Of a stretch of DNA of 64,000 nt, positions 44,278 through 53,305 are shown in pieces; positions within the stretch are counted from its first letter, which is position 1, and each line of letters starts with the position of its first letter. The DNA comes from Alpinimonas psychrophila (GTDB taxonomy: Bacteria > Actinomycetota > Actinomycetes > Actinomycetales > Microbacteriaceae): assembly GCF_014137865.1 (NCBI RefSeq), contig NZ_JACGWU010000006.1, forward strand, positions 62,001 through 126,000. The letters are read 5' to 3'. The notes under the pieces were generated by a model. The model made no database searches and was not told where the DNA came from. It saw only the letters and a list, made by a program, of their open reading frames with translations. A program made the translations under genes and the position numbers.

Positions 44278-44954
44278 TCTTCGCACGCCCACCCGTAGGC
44301 GGCGCTCCGCTGTGGCGACGGCTCGTGCAAGTTTTGATCGGGCTCGTGCTCTACGGTTTCTCTGCCGCACTCATGATTCGTGCCATGATCGGCCTGGACC
44401 CGTGGGACACCCTGCACCAGGGACTCTCCGTTATGACAGCCGTGCCGTTTGGCATTGTTGTCATCATCGTGGGGGCCGGAGTTCTCTTGCTCTGGATTCC
44501 CCTTCGGCAAAAGCTCGGCATCGGCACCGTGCTCAACCTGATCATCATTGGGCTGGCGATCGATTTCTTTTTGATGGTGCTGCCAGTGGCATCCGGTCTC
44601 AAGGTCGGCCTGGTTCTCTTTGTTATTGGTGTGGCCCTGAACGGCCTCGCCATTGCGCTCTATGTGGGGGCAGGGTTGGGAGCTGGTCCACGCGATGGCT
44701 TGATGACCGGCCTCGTGAAGCGCACCGGCAGACCCGTGTGGCTCGTGCGCACGGCCATCGAGATAACCGTTCTGGTGGGTGGCTGGATGCTCGGCGGCAC
44801 CATCGGTATCGGCACCGTCATCTATGCCCTAGGCATCGGGCCGGTCGCACACGTGTTGATGCCGTACTTTGCTCTGGATGCGAAGCCGGGGAGCGGGGGA
44901 AATCGCGGGCAAGCCCTGGCGCGGCTTGAAGCGGAAAACCCCGAGGGCCACTAG
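44274..44954 (+). CDS. YczE/YyaS-family membrane protein
   Basis: The 226-residue protein has about five hydrophobic helices. MIGLDPWDTLHQGLS near residue 38 and GAGLGAGPRDGLMTGLVKRTG near residue 142 are the two conserved motifs of this family. The function is poorly known; the B. subtilis relative YczE affects surfactin production. Its start overlaps purC by 4 bases, so it is read with the pur genes. Confidence 0.82.
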   Translation: MIFARPPVGGAPLWRRLVQVLIGLVLYGFSAALMIRAMIGLDPWDTLHQGLSVMTAVPFGIVVIIVGAGVLLLWIPLRQKLGIGTVLNLIIIGLAIDFFLMVLPVASGLKVGLVLFVIGVALNGLAIALYVGAGLGAGPRDGLMTGLVKRTGRPVWLVRTAIEITVLVGGWMLGGTIGIGTVIYALGIGPVAHVLMPYFALDAKPGSGGNRGQALARLEAENPEGH

Positions 44955-45035
44955 GCCCGAATTTTTCTTTCTCATTCGGCGAGAAGTTGTGGGCGGAAAC
45001 GGGCATAAAAACGGCTTTTGTGCGTTTACGTAACC

Positions 45036-45929
45036 ATGTACACGAACCTCCTCGAACCGGCCACCCGCATGGGTACCGTCACTCTGCGCGTCGCGAACCT
45101 TGATTCCATGACGTCCTATTATCAGGATGTCGTGACACTGGACATCCTGAGCCAGACGCACGAGACGGTGACGCTCGGACGCCACGGCGTTCCCATCGTG
45201 AATCTTGAGTACGCGCCCGAACTGCAGCACGCGGCTCCCGGGCAAGCTGGGCTGTTTCACACTGCCATCCTCTTTGAGACGCAAGCCGCCCTCGCCGCCG
45301 CCGTGTACTCGGTAGCGACCAAGGCGCCCTCCACGTTTACTGGCAGTAGCGATCACCTCGTGAGCCAAGCGTTCTACTTCAATGACCCTGAGGGTAACGG
45401 CATCGAGCTGTACTGGGATCGCGACAAAACCGCGTGGAGTTGGACCCACGGGTCGATCGAGATGGCGACCCTGTACCTGGATCCGAATAAGTTTCTCGAG
45501 GAGCATCTGAGCCCCGAGCTGATTGACGACCCTCGGGTGGGCGGCGTCACCGTGGGGCACGTGCACCTCTCCATTGGCAATATCGCTCAGGCGCACGAGT
45601 TCTATGTGACGCAGCTGGGCTTCGAGCAAACGGCCGCCTTTGGGCCATCTGCCTTGTTCGTGAGCGCGGGCGGCTACCACCACCACATGGGGCTGAACGT
45701 CTGGAACAGCGCCGGGGCTGGGCGTCGTCAGCGCACCTTAGGGCTTGGGCAAGTAGATGTCATTGTTCCCACCGCGGATGCCCTCATGGAGACAAGCGAA
45801 CGCCTCGTGAACTTTGGGCGCGACGTGCGGCACGACGGCGAGACCCTCTTCGTCGATGACCCGTGGGGCAACCTGATTCGCCTGAGCGCGGAGCCACCGG
45901 TTGTTGGTGGGGTTGCTGGTCGAAAGTAG
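45036..45929 (+). CDS. Two-domain VOC protein, CatE/extradiol-dioxygenase-like
   Basis: The 297-residue protein has two VOC modules (about residues 8-130 and 160-285). The first ends in FYFNDPEGNGIELYWDR with its Glu; the second has VGHVHLSIGNIAQAHEFYV and GGYHHHMGLNVW, which supply His ligands. The final position usually filled by Glu is Arg in WGNLIRLS, a departure from active extradiol dioxygenases. First-domain His is also absent (GTVTLRV). The metal site may thus be mixed or altered. The ATG at 45036 is chosen; no clear ribosome-binding site. Confidence 0.8.
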   Translation: MYTNLLEPATRMGTVTLRVANLDSMTSYYQDVVTLDILSQTHETVTLGRHGVPIVNLEYAPELQHAAPGQAGLFHTAILFETQAALAAAVYSVATKAPSTFTGSSDHLVSQAFYFNDPEGNGIELYWDRDKTAWSWTHGSIEMATLYLDPNKFLEEHLSPELIDDPRVGGVTVGHVHLSIGNIAQAHEFYVTQLGFEQTAAFGPSALFVSAGGYHHHMGLNVWNSAGAGRRQRTLGLGQVDVIVPTADALMETSERLVNFGRDVRHDGETLFVDDPWGNLIRLSAEPPVVGGVAGRK

Positions 45930-46057
45930 ATACCCGGTTTATTTCTGCAAGAGCAAGACACGGGCGGCTTTTCCTCCACAAGGCTTGATCCGCGTCTAGA
46001 TCTCAACCGTTTCTTGCTTCAAGAATTTGCGCGTCCTCGTGTCCGTACCTTCGAAAC

Positions 46058-46300
46058 ATGGGACGACAAAACGGGTATTGGAAACGCCATCCGAAGAAGG
46101 ACCTCCAGGCTCTCCTGCTAGCCCTTGATCAGAGCGGTTGGTACATCCTCGATCCGCCCACTTATTACAAAGCACTGTGCCCCTGCCCACTTCGCCACCG
46201 CACAACCATTCATCTCAGCCCGAGCAATCCTCGTTATGCCAAAGAAAAATTGCGATACTTAGTTTCCACGACCTGCTTCACGAATCTCGGAGGTAACTGA
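46058..46300 (+). CDS. Small HicA-like protein with a Cys/His motif
   Basis: The 80-residue protein has a HicA-like layout: KDLQALLLALDQSGWYI as the first helix and strand, then YYKALCPCPLRHRTTIHLSP, then a helix and CFTNLGG. The catalytic His of HicA toxins (in the GSH motif) is not in place; instead there is a CPC...H...H pattern that could bind zinc, ahead of LSPSNPRYAKEKLRYL. The next gene starts one base later and looks like its partner. A toxin-like or RNA-binding role is inference only. Confidence 0.6.
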   Translation: MGRQNGYWKRHPKKDLQALLLALDQSGWYILDPPTYYKALCPCPLRHRTTIHLSPSNPRYAKEKLRYLVSTTCFTNLGGN

Positions 46301-46301
46301 C

Positions 46302-46646
46302 ATGACATCTATTCGCATGTCCATGACGTTCAACGTGACCGGTGCCGCAGACTTCGACGCTCACATCGATGACGTGATTGAGAACTTGCTCGAGCTCGAG
46401 GCAGCGGATGCTCGTCTCAGCGACAGCGACATCGAAGCAGTGCTGACCGAGGGTCTCCTCACGATAAACGTCTTAGCCACCGACACGACTCTGGACGCCG
46501 CGAGCACCCTGGCCAATTCAGCGATTCGTTCGGCCATTCATGCGGCAGGTGGCGCAACTCCCGAGTGGGACGCGATGGCGACTGACGCCGACTTCGTCAC
46601 GACGGCCGAGTACAGCTTCATTGATCAGGTTCTCGCCAAGGCCTAG
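46302..46646 (+). CDS. Hypothetical partner of the HicA-like protein
   Basis: The 114-residue acidic protein has FNVTGAADFDAHIDDVIENL at the N-terminus and a central ADARLSDSDIEAVLTEGLL strand pattern, then NSAIRSAIHAAGG. This pattern of an acidic helix, an SDSDI-like strand turn and a helix recurs in small proteins next to HicA-like genes. It has no DNA-binding helix-turn-helix that I can see. GGAGG precedes the ATG by 8 bases, inside the end of the upstream gene, so the pair is coupled. Confidence 0.55.
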   Translation: MTSIRMSMTFNVTGAADFDAHIDDVIENLLELEAADARLSDSDIEAVLTEGLLTINVLATDTTLDAASTLANSAIRSAIHAAGGATPEWDAMATDADFVTTAEYSFIDQVLAKA

Positions 46647-46751
46647 GCTTGCGCCGCAGCATCCGGCCGTTATGAAAGTATTTTCGGCTCAGGGCTGACG
46701 AAGACGGGTGCCCAATAGATAGTGTGATGTCTTCGAGCTGGAAGGCACCCC

Positions 46752-47606
46752 ATGGGCGTTGAGAACAACACGCGCGCGATTGAAGACACCGTCGTCACAG
46801 ACTTCACCGACCGCATGAGCTACAGCGGATACCTTGATTTGCCGACCTTGCTGGCGGCGCAAAAACCGCTCAGCGTTCCGGAGCATCACGACGAACTGTT
46901 GTTCATCATCCAGCATCAGACCACCGAGTTGTGGATGAAGCTCGTCATCCACGAGCTCGAGGCCGCACTCGCGTACTTGCAGGCCGACGACCTCCCCCAC
47001 GCGCTGAAGTGCGTCGCCCGGGTCAAGCACATTCAGAAGACGTTGACCGAGCAGTGGTCGGTGTTGGCGACGCTGACGCCCAGCGAATACGCCCAATTTC
47101 GGGGAATGCTCGGCAACTCGAGCGGGTTTCAGTCGTCTCAATACCGGGCCATCGAGTTCATGTTGGGCAACAAAAACGAGAAGATGCTGGCCGTCTTTGA
47201 GAGCGATGCGGATGCTGCGGCCCTCCTGCGTCGCACCCTCGAGGCGCCGAGTCTCTACGACGAGTTCCTCCGATTCTTGGCCCGTCAGGGGCACGCGATT
47301 CCGGCGTCGGTTCTCGAGCGGGATGTGACGAAGGCGTGGGTCTTCAGCGAAGAATTGATGCCCGTGTTCATCCACATTTACGACGAACACGAAACGAATT
47401 GGGCAGCGTACGAGGCCTGTGAAGAAATGGTGGACCTCGAGGAAAATTTCCAGTTCTGGCGCTTTAGGCACCTGCGCACGGTGCAACGCATCATCGGTAT
47501 GAAGATGGGCACCGGCGGAAGCTCCGGAGCACCTTTCTTGCAAAAAGCACTCGAGCTGACGTTCTTTCCCGAGTTGTTTGCCGTACGCACCGAAATCGGT
47601 AAGTAG
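46752..47606 (+). CDS. kynA: Tryptophan 2,3-dioxygenase
   Basis: The 284-residue protein is a clear TDO: SYSGYLDLPTLLAAQKPLS, the active-site His in LLFIIQHQTTELWMKL near residue 57, GNSSGFQSSQYRAIEF near residue 120, and the haem-ligand His in FRHLRTVQRIIGMKMG near residue 241, followed by TGGSSG. It oxidises tryptophan to N-formylkynurenine. It opens the kyn operon, with the amidohydrolase and kynU downstream. Confidence 0.96.
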   Translation: MGVENNTRAIEDTVVTDFTDRMSYSGYLDLPTLLAAQKPLSVPEHHDELLFIIQHQTTELWMKLVIHELEAALAYLQADDLPHALKCVARVKHIQKTLTEQWSVLATLTPSEYAQFRGMLGNSSGFQSSQYRAIEFMLGNKNEKMLAVFESDADAAALLRRTLEAPSLYDEFLRFLARQGHAIPASVLERDVTKAWVFSEELMPVFIHIYDEHETNWAAYEACEEMVDLEENFQFWRFRHLRTVQRIIGMKMGTGGSSGAPFLQKALELTFFPELFAVRTEIGK

Positions 47607-47629
47607 CCTCGGCCCATGATGTGTGTCTC

Positions 47630-48667
47630 ATGAGCTTTCTGCAGCATTCCTCCCGTGCCCGCATTATGTCCACCGGCGAGCTCGGCACGCGCGTGCCACT
47701 CCTCGGCGACGCCCACGTGCACCTCGGGCTGATCGATCAGACGCTGTTACTGGCGGGAGGCATTGGGCGCGTGCAGGAGCTGGGGTGGATCCCTGAAGTC
47801 GCGGCACAGTGGCGGGCAGACGCTGATGCCGCGGCGAGCACAGATCCCGGTACTGGCGGGTATCCAGAGATCTCGATTGCGGGAGCATTTTTGACAGCTC
47901 CCGGCGGGTATCCGAGTGACCGCGCGTGGGCACCGGCTGGGGCGGTGCGCGCGGTACAGAGTGTGGCCGATGCAGGAAATATTGATGCGCTGGCGGCGGT
48001 TGCAGAGCAGGTGGCGGTGGGGGCATCCGTTATTAAAGTTACCCTCAATTCGGATGCTGGACCGGTCTTGGATGACGCCACGTTAGCTGCGATCGTTCTT
48101 AGTGCCAGCAGCGCCCAACTGCGGGTCGTCGCGCACGTCGAGGGAATCGGTCAGTGTGCTCGGGCGATTGCGGCCCGGGTTGACGTGTTGGCGCATACGC
48201 CCTTTACGGAATCGATACCGGATGCCCTGCTCAAGCAGGCCGTGGTTCAGGGCCAGCAGTGGATCAGCACCATCGATATTCATGGGTATGGCACACCGGA
48301 TGCTCGGCAAACCGTTTCTCGTGACATCGCCCTCGATAATCTTCGACGCTTTGTGGATCTTGGCGGAATAGTGATCTACGGCACTGATCTCGGCAATGGG
48401 AAACTCCCCGTTGGCGTGAATGCGCGCGAGGTGCGGGCGCTGCAGGGTGCGGGAATGTCAGCGGATGACGTTATGGTCGCGATGACGGCGTGGTGGCGGA
48501 CCATGCCGTTAGGTGACTCTCTCGTTGCGGATGATTCCCGGGGGAACGAGAGGGTCACTTTCGTCCCGGGGCCAGGCGTTCCCGAGAATTTTGCCGGCTC
48601 GGCAGATTTTGCCGACTGGCTTTCCCATGCGCGTGTCGTGGCCGCTCGAGAACTGGAGAACTTATGA
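47630..48667 (+). CDS. Amidohydrolase-superfamily protein in the kyn operon, candidate formylkynurenine formamidase
   Basis: The protein has about 345 residues. It has all the metal and catalytic residues of amidohydrolases: HVH (29, 31), Lys136 in VIKVTL, His169 in VVAHVEG, His189 in LAHTPF and Asp253 in YGTDLG. It sits between tryptophan dioxygenase and kynureninase, the place where N-formylkynurenine must be deformylated, and overlaps kynU by 4 bases. It is unrelated to the KynB cyclase fold and to alpha/beta-hydrolase formamidases. The start is uncertain (ATG 47630 or 47666). The assigned role is inference from context. Confidence 0.75.
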   Translation: MSFLQHSSRARIMSTGELGTRVPLLGDAHVHLGLIDQTLLLAGGIGRVQELGWIPEVAAQWRADADAAASTDPGTGGYPEISIAGAFLTAPGGYPSDRAWAPAGAVRAVQSVADAGNIDALAAVAEQVAVGASVIKVTLNSDAGPVLDDATLAAIVLSASSAQLRVVAHVEGIGQCARAIAARVDVLAHTPFTESIPDALLKQAVVQGQQWISTIDIHGYGTPDARQTVSRDIALDNLRRFVDLGGIVIYGTDLGNGKLPVGVNAREVRALQGAGMSADDVMVAMTAWWRTMPLGDSLVADDSRGNERVTFVPGPGVPENFAGSADFADWLSHARVVAARELENL

Positions 48668-49998
48668 ACGATTTGACCCCGGATGCGACTTCGACTGCCC
48701 AAGCACTCTTTGCCCGCGCGCAAAAACTCGACGCGGCCGACCCGCTCGCGTCTTACCGTTCACTGTTTTATGGCACGGATCCTGCCACCGCCGCGAACAC
48801 TCAGGGCATGCCCATCGCGTACTTCGACGGCAACTCGCTCGGCCGGCCGGCTCTCGCAAGTTTTGACCGCATCGAGAAGTTCTTGCGCGCCGACTGGGGA
48901 ACGCGGCTGATTCGCAGCTGGGACGAGCAGTGGATGGAGTTGCCGCTCGAGCTCGGCGATGCTCTCGGGGCTGCGGCCCTCGGCGCTGCCCCAGGTCAAA
49001 CTTTTATCGGCGACTCCACCAGTGTGCTGCTGTACAAGTTGGCGCGCGCCGCGGTTGCACCTCTGTCCGAGGATGTTGAGCGGGCGAAGAAAGCCGCTCA
49101 CCCCATTGCCGCCGGCCGCGGCGGACGCACCGAGATCGTCGTGGACAGCGATAACTTTCCCACGGACCGCTACCTACTGGAGGGCATCGCGGCCGAGCGT
49201 GGAATGACGTTGCGGTGGATCGACGCCGACACCTCCGCCGGGGTGACTCCCGAGCAGGTTGCCGCCGCCCTGAGCGAGAAGACCGCTCTCGTTCTGCTGA
49301 GCCACGTGGCGTACCGCTCGGGATTCATGGCCGACGGGCCCGGCATTACGAAGCTCGTGCACGATGCCGGCGCGCTCATTCTCTGGGATTTGAGTCACTC
49401 GGTCGGCTCCGTCGTCGTGGAGCTCGACGCGTGGGGCGCGGATCTCGCCGTGGGCTGTGGCTACAAATACCTGTGCGGCGGCCCCGGGTCACCCGCGTTC
49501 GGGTACGTGCGCGCGGACCTGCAAGACACCCTCGAGCAACCGATTCAGGGGTGGATGGGCGTAGCGGATGTCTTCGCAATGGGACCCGAATATGTGGCGG
49601 CTGCGGGCATCCGCCGTTTCATCACCGGCACTCCCCCCGTTATTGGCATGCTCGCCCTGCATGACCCGATCGCGATGATTGCCGAGGTCGGGATCGCCGC
49701 GATTCGCGCCAAGTCGATTGCGCTCACCGAGTTTGCCATTGAGGTGACGGATGCCCTGCTCGCCCCCTTGGGCGTCACCCTAGCTACTCCCCGCGAGGCA
49801 TCTCAGCGCGGTGGCCACGTGACTCTGAACCACCCGGCCATGCGTGAGGTCAACGCCGCTTTGTGGGAGGTCGATGTGATCCCCGACTACCGTGACCCGC
49901 ATGGCCTGCGTATTGGGTTGTCTCCGCTGACCACTTCGTTCACCGAGACGCACCTCGGTATGCTCGCCGTGCGTGATGCCCTGCTGCGTCTCGCGTAG
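48664..49998 (+). CDS. kynU: Kynureninase
   Basis: The 444-residue PLP enzyme has YFDGNSLGRPALASFDRIEKF near residue 52, the LILWDLSHSVGSVVVEL cofactor Asp region near residue 240, and the PLP Lys268 in GCGYKYLCGGPGSPAF. It cleaves kynurenine to anthranilate and alanine. Its ATG overlaps the amidohydrolase stop (ATGA). The anthranilate made here could enter the CoA-dependent pathway at 11,909-15,938. Confidence 0.96.
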   Translation: MNDLTPDATSTAQALFARAQKLDAADPLASYRSLFYGTDPATAANTQGMPIAYFDGNSLGRPALASFDRIEKFLRADWGTRLIRSWDEQWMELPLELGDALGAAALGAAPGQTFIGDSTSVLLYKLARAAVAPLSEDVERAKKAAHPIAAGRGGRTEIVVDSDNFPTDRYLLEGIAAERGMTLRWIDADTSAGVTPEQVAAALSEKTALVLLSHVAYRSGFMADGPGITKLVHDAGALILWDLSHSVGSVVVELDAWGADLAVGCGYKYLCGGPGSPAFGYVRADLQDTLEQPIQGWMGVADVFAMGPEYVAAAGIRRFITGTPPVIGMLALHDPIAMIAEVGIAAIRAKSIALTEFAIEVTDALLAPLGVTLATPREASQRGGHVTLNHPAMREVNAALWEVDVIPDYRDPHGLRIGLSPLTTSFTETHLGMLAVRDALLRLA

Positions 49999-50034
49999 CG
50001 CGGCTGGTTTAGCTCGGCTGGTTTAGTGGTTGGG

Positions 50035-50313
50035 CTAGAGGCTGCGATATGCGTCGGCGCGATGGGCGATGCGCATCACGTGGACTACCAGGGCGCTCTC
50101 GTCAATGCGAACGAGGACCCGGTAGGAGATGCCCACATACCCGGAGCGCAGACCCTGTAACTCAGCGCCCAGGGGCTTCGTCACACGCATCGGATTCTCC
50201 GCCAGCGGACCATCTAGGAATCGGAGAACGGCGTCGACAATCTTCGGGCTCAGCCGGCCAAGAGCACGGGTAGCCGGGAACGAAATCTCGACCCGGAAAC
50301 GTTCATCCGTCAT
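50035..50313 (-). CDS. RelE/ParE-family toxin
   Basis: The 92-residue protein has the RelE pattern: FRVEISFPATRALGRLSPKIV, then KPLGAELQGLRSGYVGISYRVLVRID and VMRIAHRADAYRSL, with the Arg and Tyr residues that act on mRNA in RelE toxins. It overlaps the antitoxin gene by 4 bases and lies downstream of it, the usual order. The pair converges on kynU. Confidence 0.9.
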   Translation of the reverse strand: MTDERFRVEISFPATRALGRLSPKIVDAVLRFLDGPLAENPMRVTKPLGAELQGLRSGYVGISYRVLVRIDESALVVHVMRIAHRADAYRSL

Positions 50314-50579
50314 CGCTTGGTCAGCTGCGCTCGAACCTCATCCAGAGTCAGCATCCGGCCGGAACTAACCTCGGCTTCCGCCTCGGCCATCTCCGCTGCA
50401 TGCGTCGGATCTGAAAGCCACGCTAGGGTCTCTTGGAGCGAGTCCAAATCCTCCGTTGAAATCAGTACCGCCGCCGGCTTCCCGTGGCGGGTAATGATGA
50501 CCGCATCATGCGTCGACTCGACGCTCTCGACCAGCATCGAGAGCTTGTCTTTCGCTTCACTTACCGACATTGTCTGCAT
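50310..50579 (-). CDS. Phd/YefM-family antitoxin
   Basis: The 89-residue protein has the Phd/YefM N-terminal DNA-binding domain: MSVSEAKDKLSMLVESVESTH followed by AVIITRHGKPAAVLIS. The C-terminal half (LQETLAWLSDPTHAAEM and the acidic EAEAEVSSG) should wrap the toxin. A second in-frame ATG three codons in is equally possible. The pair probably regulates its own promoter in the 125-base gap upstream. Confidence 0.9.
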   Translation of the reverse strand: MQTMSVSEAKDKLSMLVESVESTHDAVIITRHGKPAAVLISTEDLDSLQETLAWLSDPTHAAEMAEAEAEVSSGRMLTLDEVRAQLTKR

Positions 50580-50704
50580 GGTGCAATCGTGCCATAGTTT
50601 TGGCCAAAAAAGTAGCTGATATTTAGGCTCATGAGTGTTCTGTGCAATCAGCGAGAGGACCTAAATAGAAGAGAATCGCTCGCGGAGCGAGCAGGCCTTC
50701 AGCC

Positions 50705-52210
50705 TTAACGGCGAGAAACGCGTGGCGGGCGGGCGGCAGCGCGCTCGGCACCACGATCGCGGGCGTAGCGCTGCGCATCCTCGCCCGAGAGTGCAAGCAG
50801 TACCCCAATGTCGAGGCTGAACGCCACGAGACCACTCTGAAGGGTGAGGCTGGCGTCACCGCTGAACCGCACGATGGTGATGGCAATGGTGAGCGTGCTG
50901 ATTGCCATGGCTACCAGACGCGACCACGTGTGCCCCTTGAACACGCTCACGGTCAGCCAGATCGGAATGATCGTCACCGCCAAGAAGAAGACGGCGAGCG
51001 CGATCACGGCCCACATGGCGAAGGTCTCGGTGACATCGCGCCCGTCGAACATCACTCGGCCCGTGTCGTTGTCTGCCACAAGGTGGGGAAACAGACCACC
51101 GATAAGGTCAGCCAGCAGGATGAACCCCACGGATAACCATGCACCCGAGCGCAGCAGGAGCAGGATGGCTCCGACGGCGGTCCCGATGGGGCGTACGGCT
51201 CGGATGAGGGTCGTGGGTTGAGCATCCGTGTCATGTGAGGTTGCAGATATTGACGGTGTTACGGATGCTGCCGCTGGCGCCAGATCAAACGTCAGGGCGA
51301 TGCCCCGCAGATCGACAATCGGGAGGGCGCCATCGGTGATGATGCTGTCACCGCCGCCATTGCGGGAATGGTAGCCGGTCGAGAAATTCTCGATGACATT
51401 GACCGTAATGTCGCGTGTGACTTGATCTTCCTGCACATGTTCCAGGGTCTGCACAATGTAATCGCGTTCAATGTCAGTATCTTGCTCGATCTTGTGCGTG
51501 ACCTGCAGGGTGAAGAGGCTGAAGCCAACGGTACGGTCGTAGGTTGCGCCGGCAACCCAGTCGACCCGGTGACCGCCAGGAAGGAGCCAACCGTCAGGGG
51601 TTTTCCAGAAGCGAACATGGTGACGTTGAGACGGATTGCCTGCGACCTCCCGCTGATAGGCAAAGTCGTGAACGCGACCGAAAACGTAGAGGTTCGAGAC
51701 CGGCGCCTCCGGATAACTTTTGCGCCTGAGTGTGGAGGAAATAATGCGTCGCGTCGACTTCGAATCGATGGGATCGGCAGCGGTCCATCCCGCTCTGGTC
51801 ATGGCAGTGTGCAGTTGCATTTCGGTTCCCAGGAACCCGAGGTTCACGGGGTCGCCGAGCATTCCTTCGCGGGTGCGGGCACGGCCAATGAAATAGTCGG
51901 GCAGGTAAATGCGCGAAAGAGCGGTGTGAACACGGGGCAGGACGAGATAGGCGAGCAGCACGTAGATCGGAATGATGAACCAGATCTGGGTGAACCCGAG
52001 CGTGACCGACTGGGTGATGAGCAGAACAATCAGCCACATGGCGGACAGCGTGCCAATCAAGAAGAAGGTGCCGTCAAGCAGACGCCTCAACCGGCCGCGG
52101 GTGTCGCTCAGGTTGCGGTATCCGGTTGCTCCAGACACACCGACGCGGGCGAGTGCATCGCGAAGGGCTCTCTCTGCTTGAGAGAAGTCTGGAATCCCTT
52201 TTCGTCCCAC
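50705..52210 (-). CDS. LssY-C-domain membrane protein
   Basis: The 501-residue protein has two N-terminal helices (FFLIGTLSAMWLIVLLI and IWFIIPIYVLLAYLVL), then an LssY C-terminal domain at about residues 115-265 with HTAMTRAGWTAADP, HVRFWKTPDGWLLPGGHRVDWVAG and the DTDIERDYIVQTL block, and four further helices at the C-terminus. The function of the domain is unknown. It diverges from purS and is not an enzyme I can assign. A short hairpin, GCTCGC-GGA-GCGAGC (50678-50692), lies after its stop. Confidence 0.75.
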   Translation of the reverse strand: MGRKGIPDFSQAERALRDALARVGVSGATGYRNLSDTRGRLRRLLDGTFFLIGTLSAMWLIVLLITQSVTLGFTQIWFIIPIYVLLAYLVLPRVHTALSRIYLPDYFIGRARTREGMLGDPVNLGFLGTEMQLHTAMTRAGWTAADPIDSKSTRRIISSTLRRKSYPEAPVSNLYVFGRVHDFAYQREVAGNPSQRHHVRFWKTPDGWLLPGGHRVDWVAGATYDRTVGFSLFTLQVTHKIEQDTDIERDYIVQTLEHVQEDQVTRDITVNVIENFSTGYHSRNGGGDSIITDGALPIVDLRGIALTFDLAPAAASVTPSISATSHDTDAQPTTLIRAVRPIGTAVGAILLLLRSGAWLSVGFILLADLIGGLFPHLVADNDTGRVMFDGRDVTETFAMWAVIALAVFFLAVTIIPIWLTVSVFKGHTWSRLVAMAISTLTIAITIVRFSGDASLTLQSGLVAFSLDIGVLLALSGEDAQRYARDRGAERAAARPPRVSRR

Positions 52211-52341
52211 GGCCTAATTCTACCGGCGGCGTTTCACGCGAGGCTCGGCGAAAAGTCAGTGAAAACTCGAAATCTTGGTCACTGCAAGGCCGGTACACTG
52301 GAGGTATCCCCCTGTCGCTCGCGAACTCGCTGGAGTAGCTC

Positions 52342-52593
52342 ATGCCCATCATCGTCGTAGAGGTCATGCCCAAAGCCGAAATTCTTGACCCGCAGGGCAA
52401 GGCTGTCGCTGGGGCTCTGACCCGTCTTGGTTACACGCAGTTTTCGGCCGTTCGTATGGGCAAGCGGTTCGAACTCACGGTCGAGGGTCCGGTCACTGCC
52501 GAGACTCTGGCCGCCGCCAAAGTTATCGCCGACGAGATCCTCTCCAACGCCGTCATCGAAGACGTCGTCAGCGTCACCGAGCTAGGCGCGTAA
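52342..52593 (+). CDS. purS: FGAM synthase subunit PurS
   Basis: The 83-residue protein has [19 protein letters not shown] at the N-terminus and [13 protein letters not shown] in the middle, the PurS pattern. PurS bridges PurL and PurQ in the three-part FGAM synthase. A GGAG site lies 8 bases before the ATG. Its stop and the purQ start share one base (TAATG). TACACT at 52295 is a possible -10. Confidence 0.95.
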   Translation: MPIIVVEVMPKAEILDPQGKAVAGALTRLGYTQFSAVRMGKRFELTVEGPVTAETLAAAKVIADEILSNAVIEDVVSVTELGA

Positions 52594-53294
52594 TGCGCAT
52601 CGGCGTCATCACCTTCCCGGGCTCGCTCGACGAGCGCGATGCCCAGCGCGCCATACGTCTTGCCGGCGCCGAGCCGGTGGCTTTGTGGCATGGTGACCAC
52701 GACATCCAGAATGTGGATGCCATCGTGCTGCCCGGTGGTTTCAGCTACGGCGACTACCTGCGTGCGGGGTCGATCGCCAGCCACGCGCCAATTATGGCCG
52801 AGGTCATTGACGCCGCCAACAAGGGTGTTCCCGTGCTCGGTATCTGCAACGGATTCCAGATGCTGGCCGAGGCCCGTCTGCTCCCCGGCGCCCACACCCG
52901 CAACGCGCACCAGCACTTCATTCGCCGCGACCAGAGGCTACGCGTCGAGAACAACACCACCGTCTGGACCAGCAACTTCGAGCAGGGTGCAGAGATCATC
53001 ATTCCCCTCAAGAATGCCGATGGCCGTTATATAGCGGATGCCGAAACCATCAAACGCATCGAAGGCAACGGACAGGTCACGTTCCGTTACGTAGGGCTCA
53101 ACCCCAACGAATCCATGAACGACATCGCTGGCGTCTCCAACGAACGCGGCAACGTTGTCGGCTTGATGCCGCATCCGGAGCACGCGGTGGAACCGGGCTT
53201 TGGCCCCAACACTGCCGTGGCCATGCGTTCGGGACTCGACGGGCTGAAGTTCTTCACCTCCGTCATTCAGAACACTCTTCTCGCTAACGCGTAG
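52593..53294 (+). CDS. purQ: FGAM synthase glutaminase subunit PurQ
   Basis: The 233-residue class I glutaminase has [19 protein letters not shown] at the N-terminus, the nucleophile Cys in [13 protein letters not shown] near residue 88 and the His-Glu pair in [11 protein letters not shown] near residue 193. It releases ammonia from glutamine for PurL. It is coupled to purS. Confidence 0.96.
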   Translation: MRIGVITFPGSLDERDAQRAIRLAGAEPVALWHGDHDIQNVDAIVLPGGFSYGDYLRAGSIASHAPIMAEVIDAANKGVPVLGICNGFQMLAEARLLPGAHTRNAHQHFIRRDQRLRVENNTTVWTSNFEQGAEIIIPLKNADGRYIADAETIKRIEGNGQVTFRYVGLNPNESMNDIAGVSNERGNVVGLMPHPEHAVEPGFGPNTAVAMRSGLDGLKFFTSVIQNTLLANA

Positions 53295-53305
53295 GGGTTG
53301 ATGGT

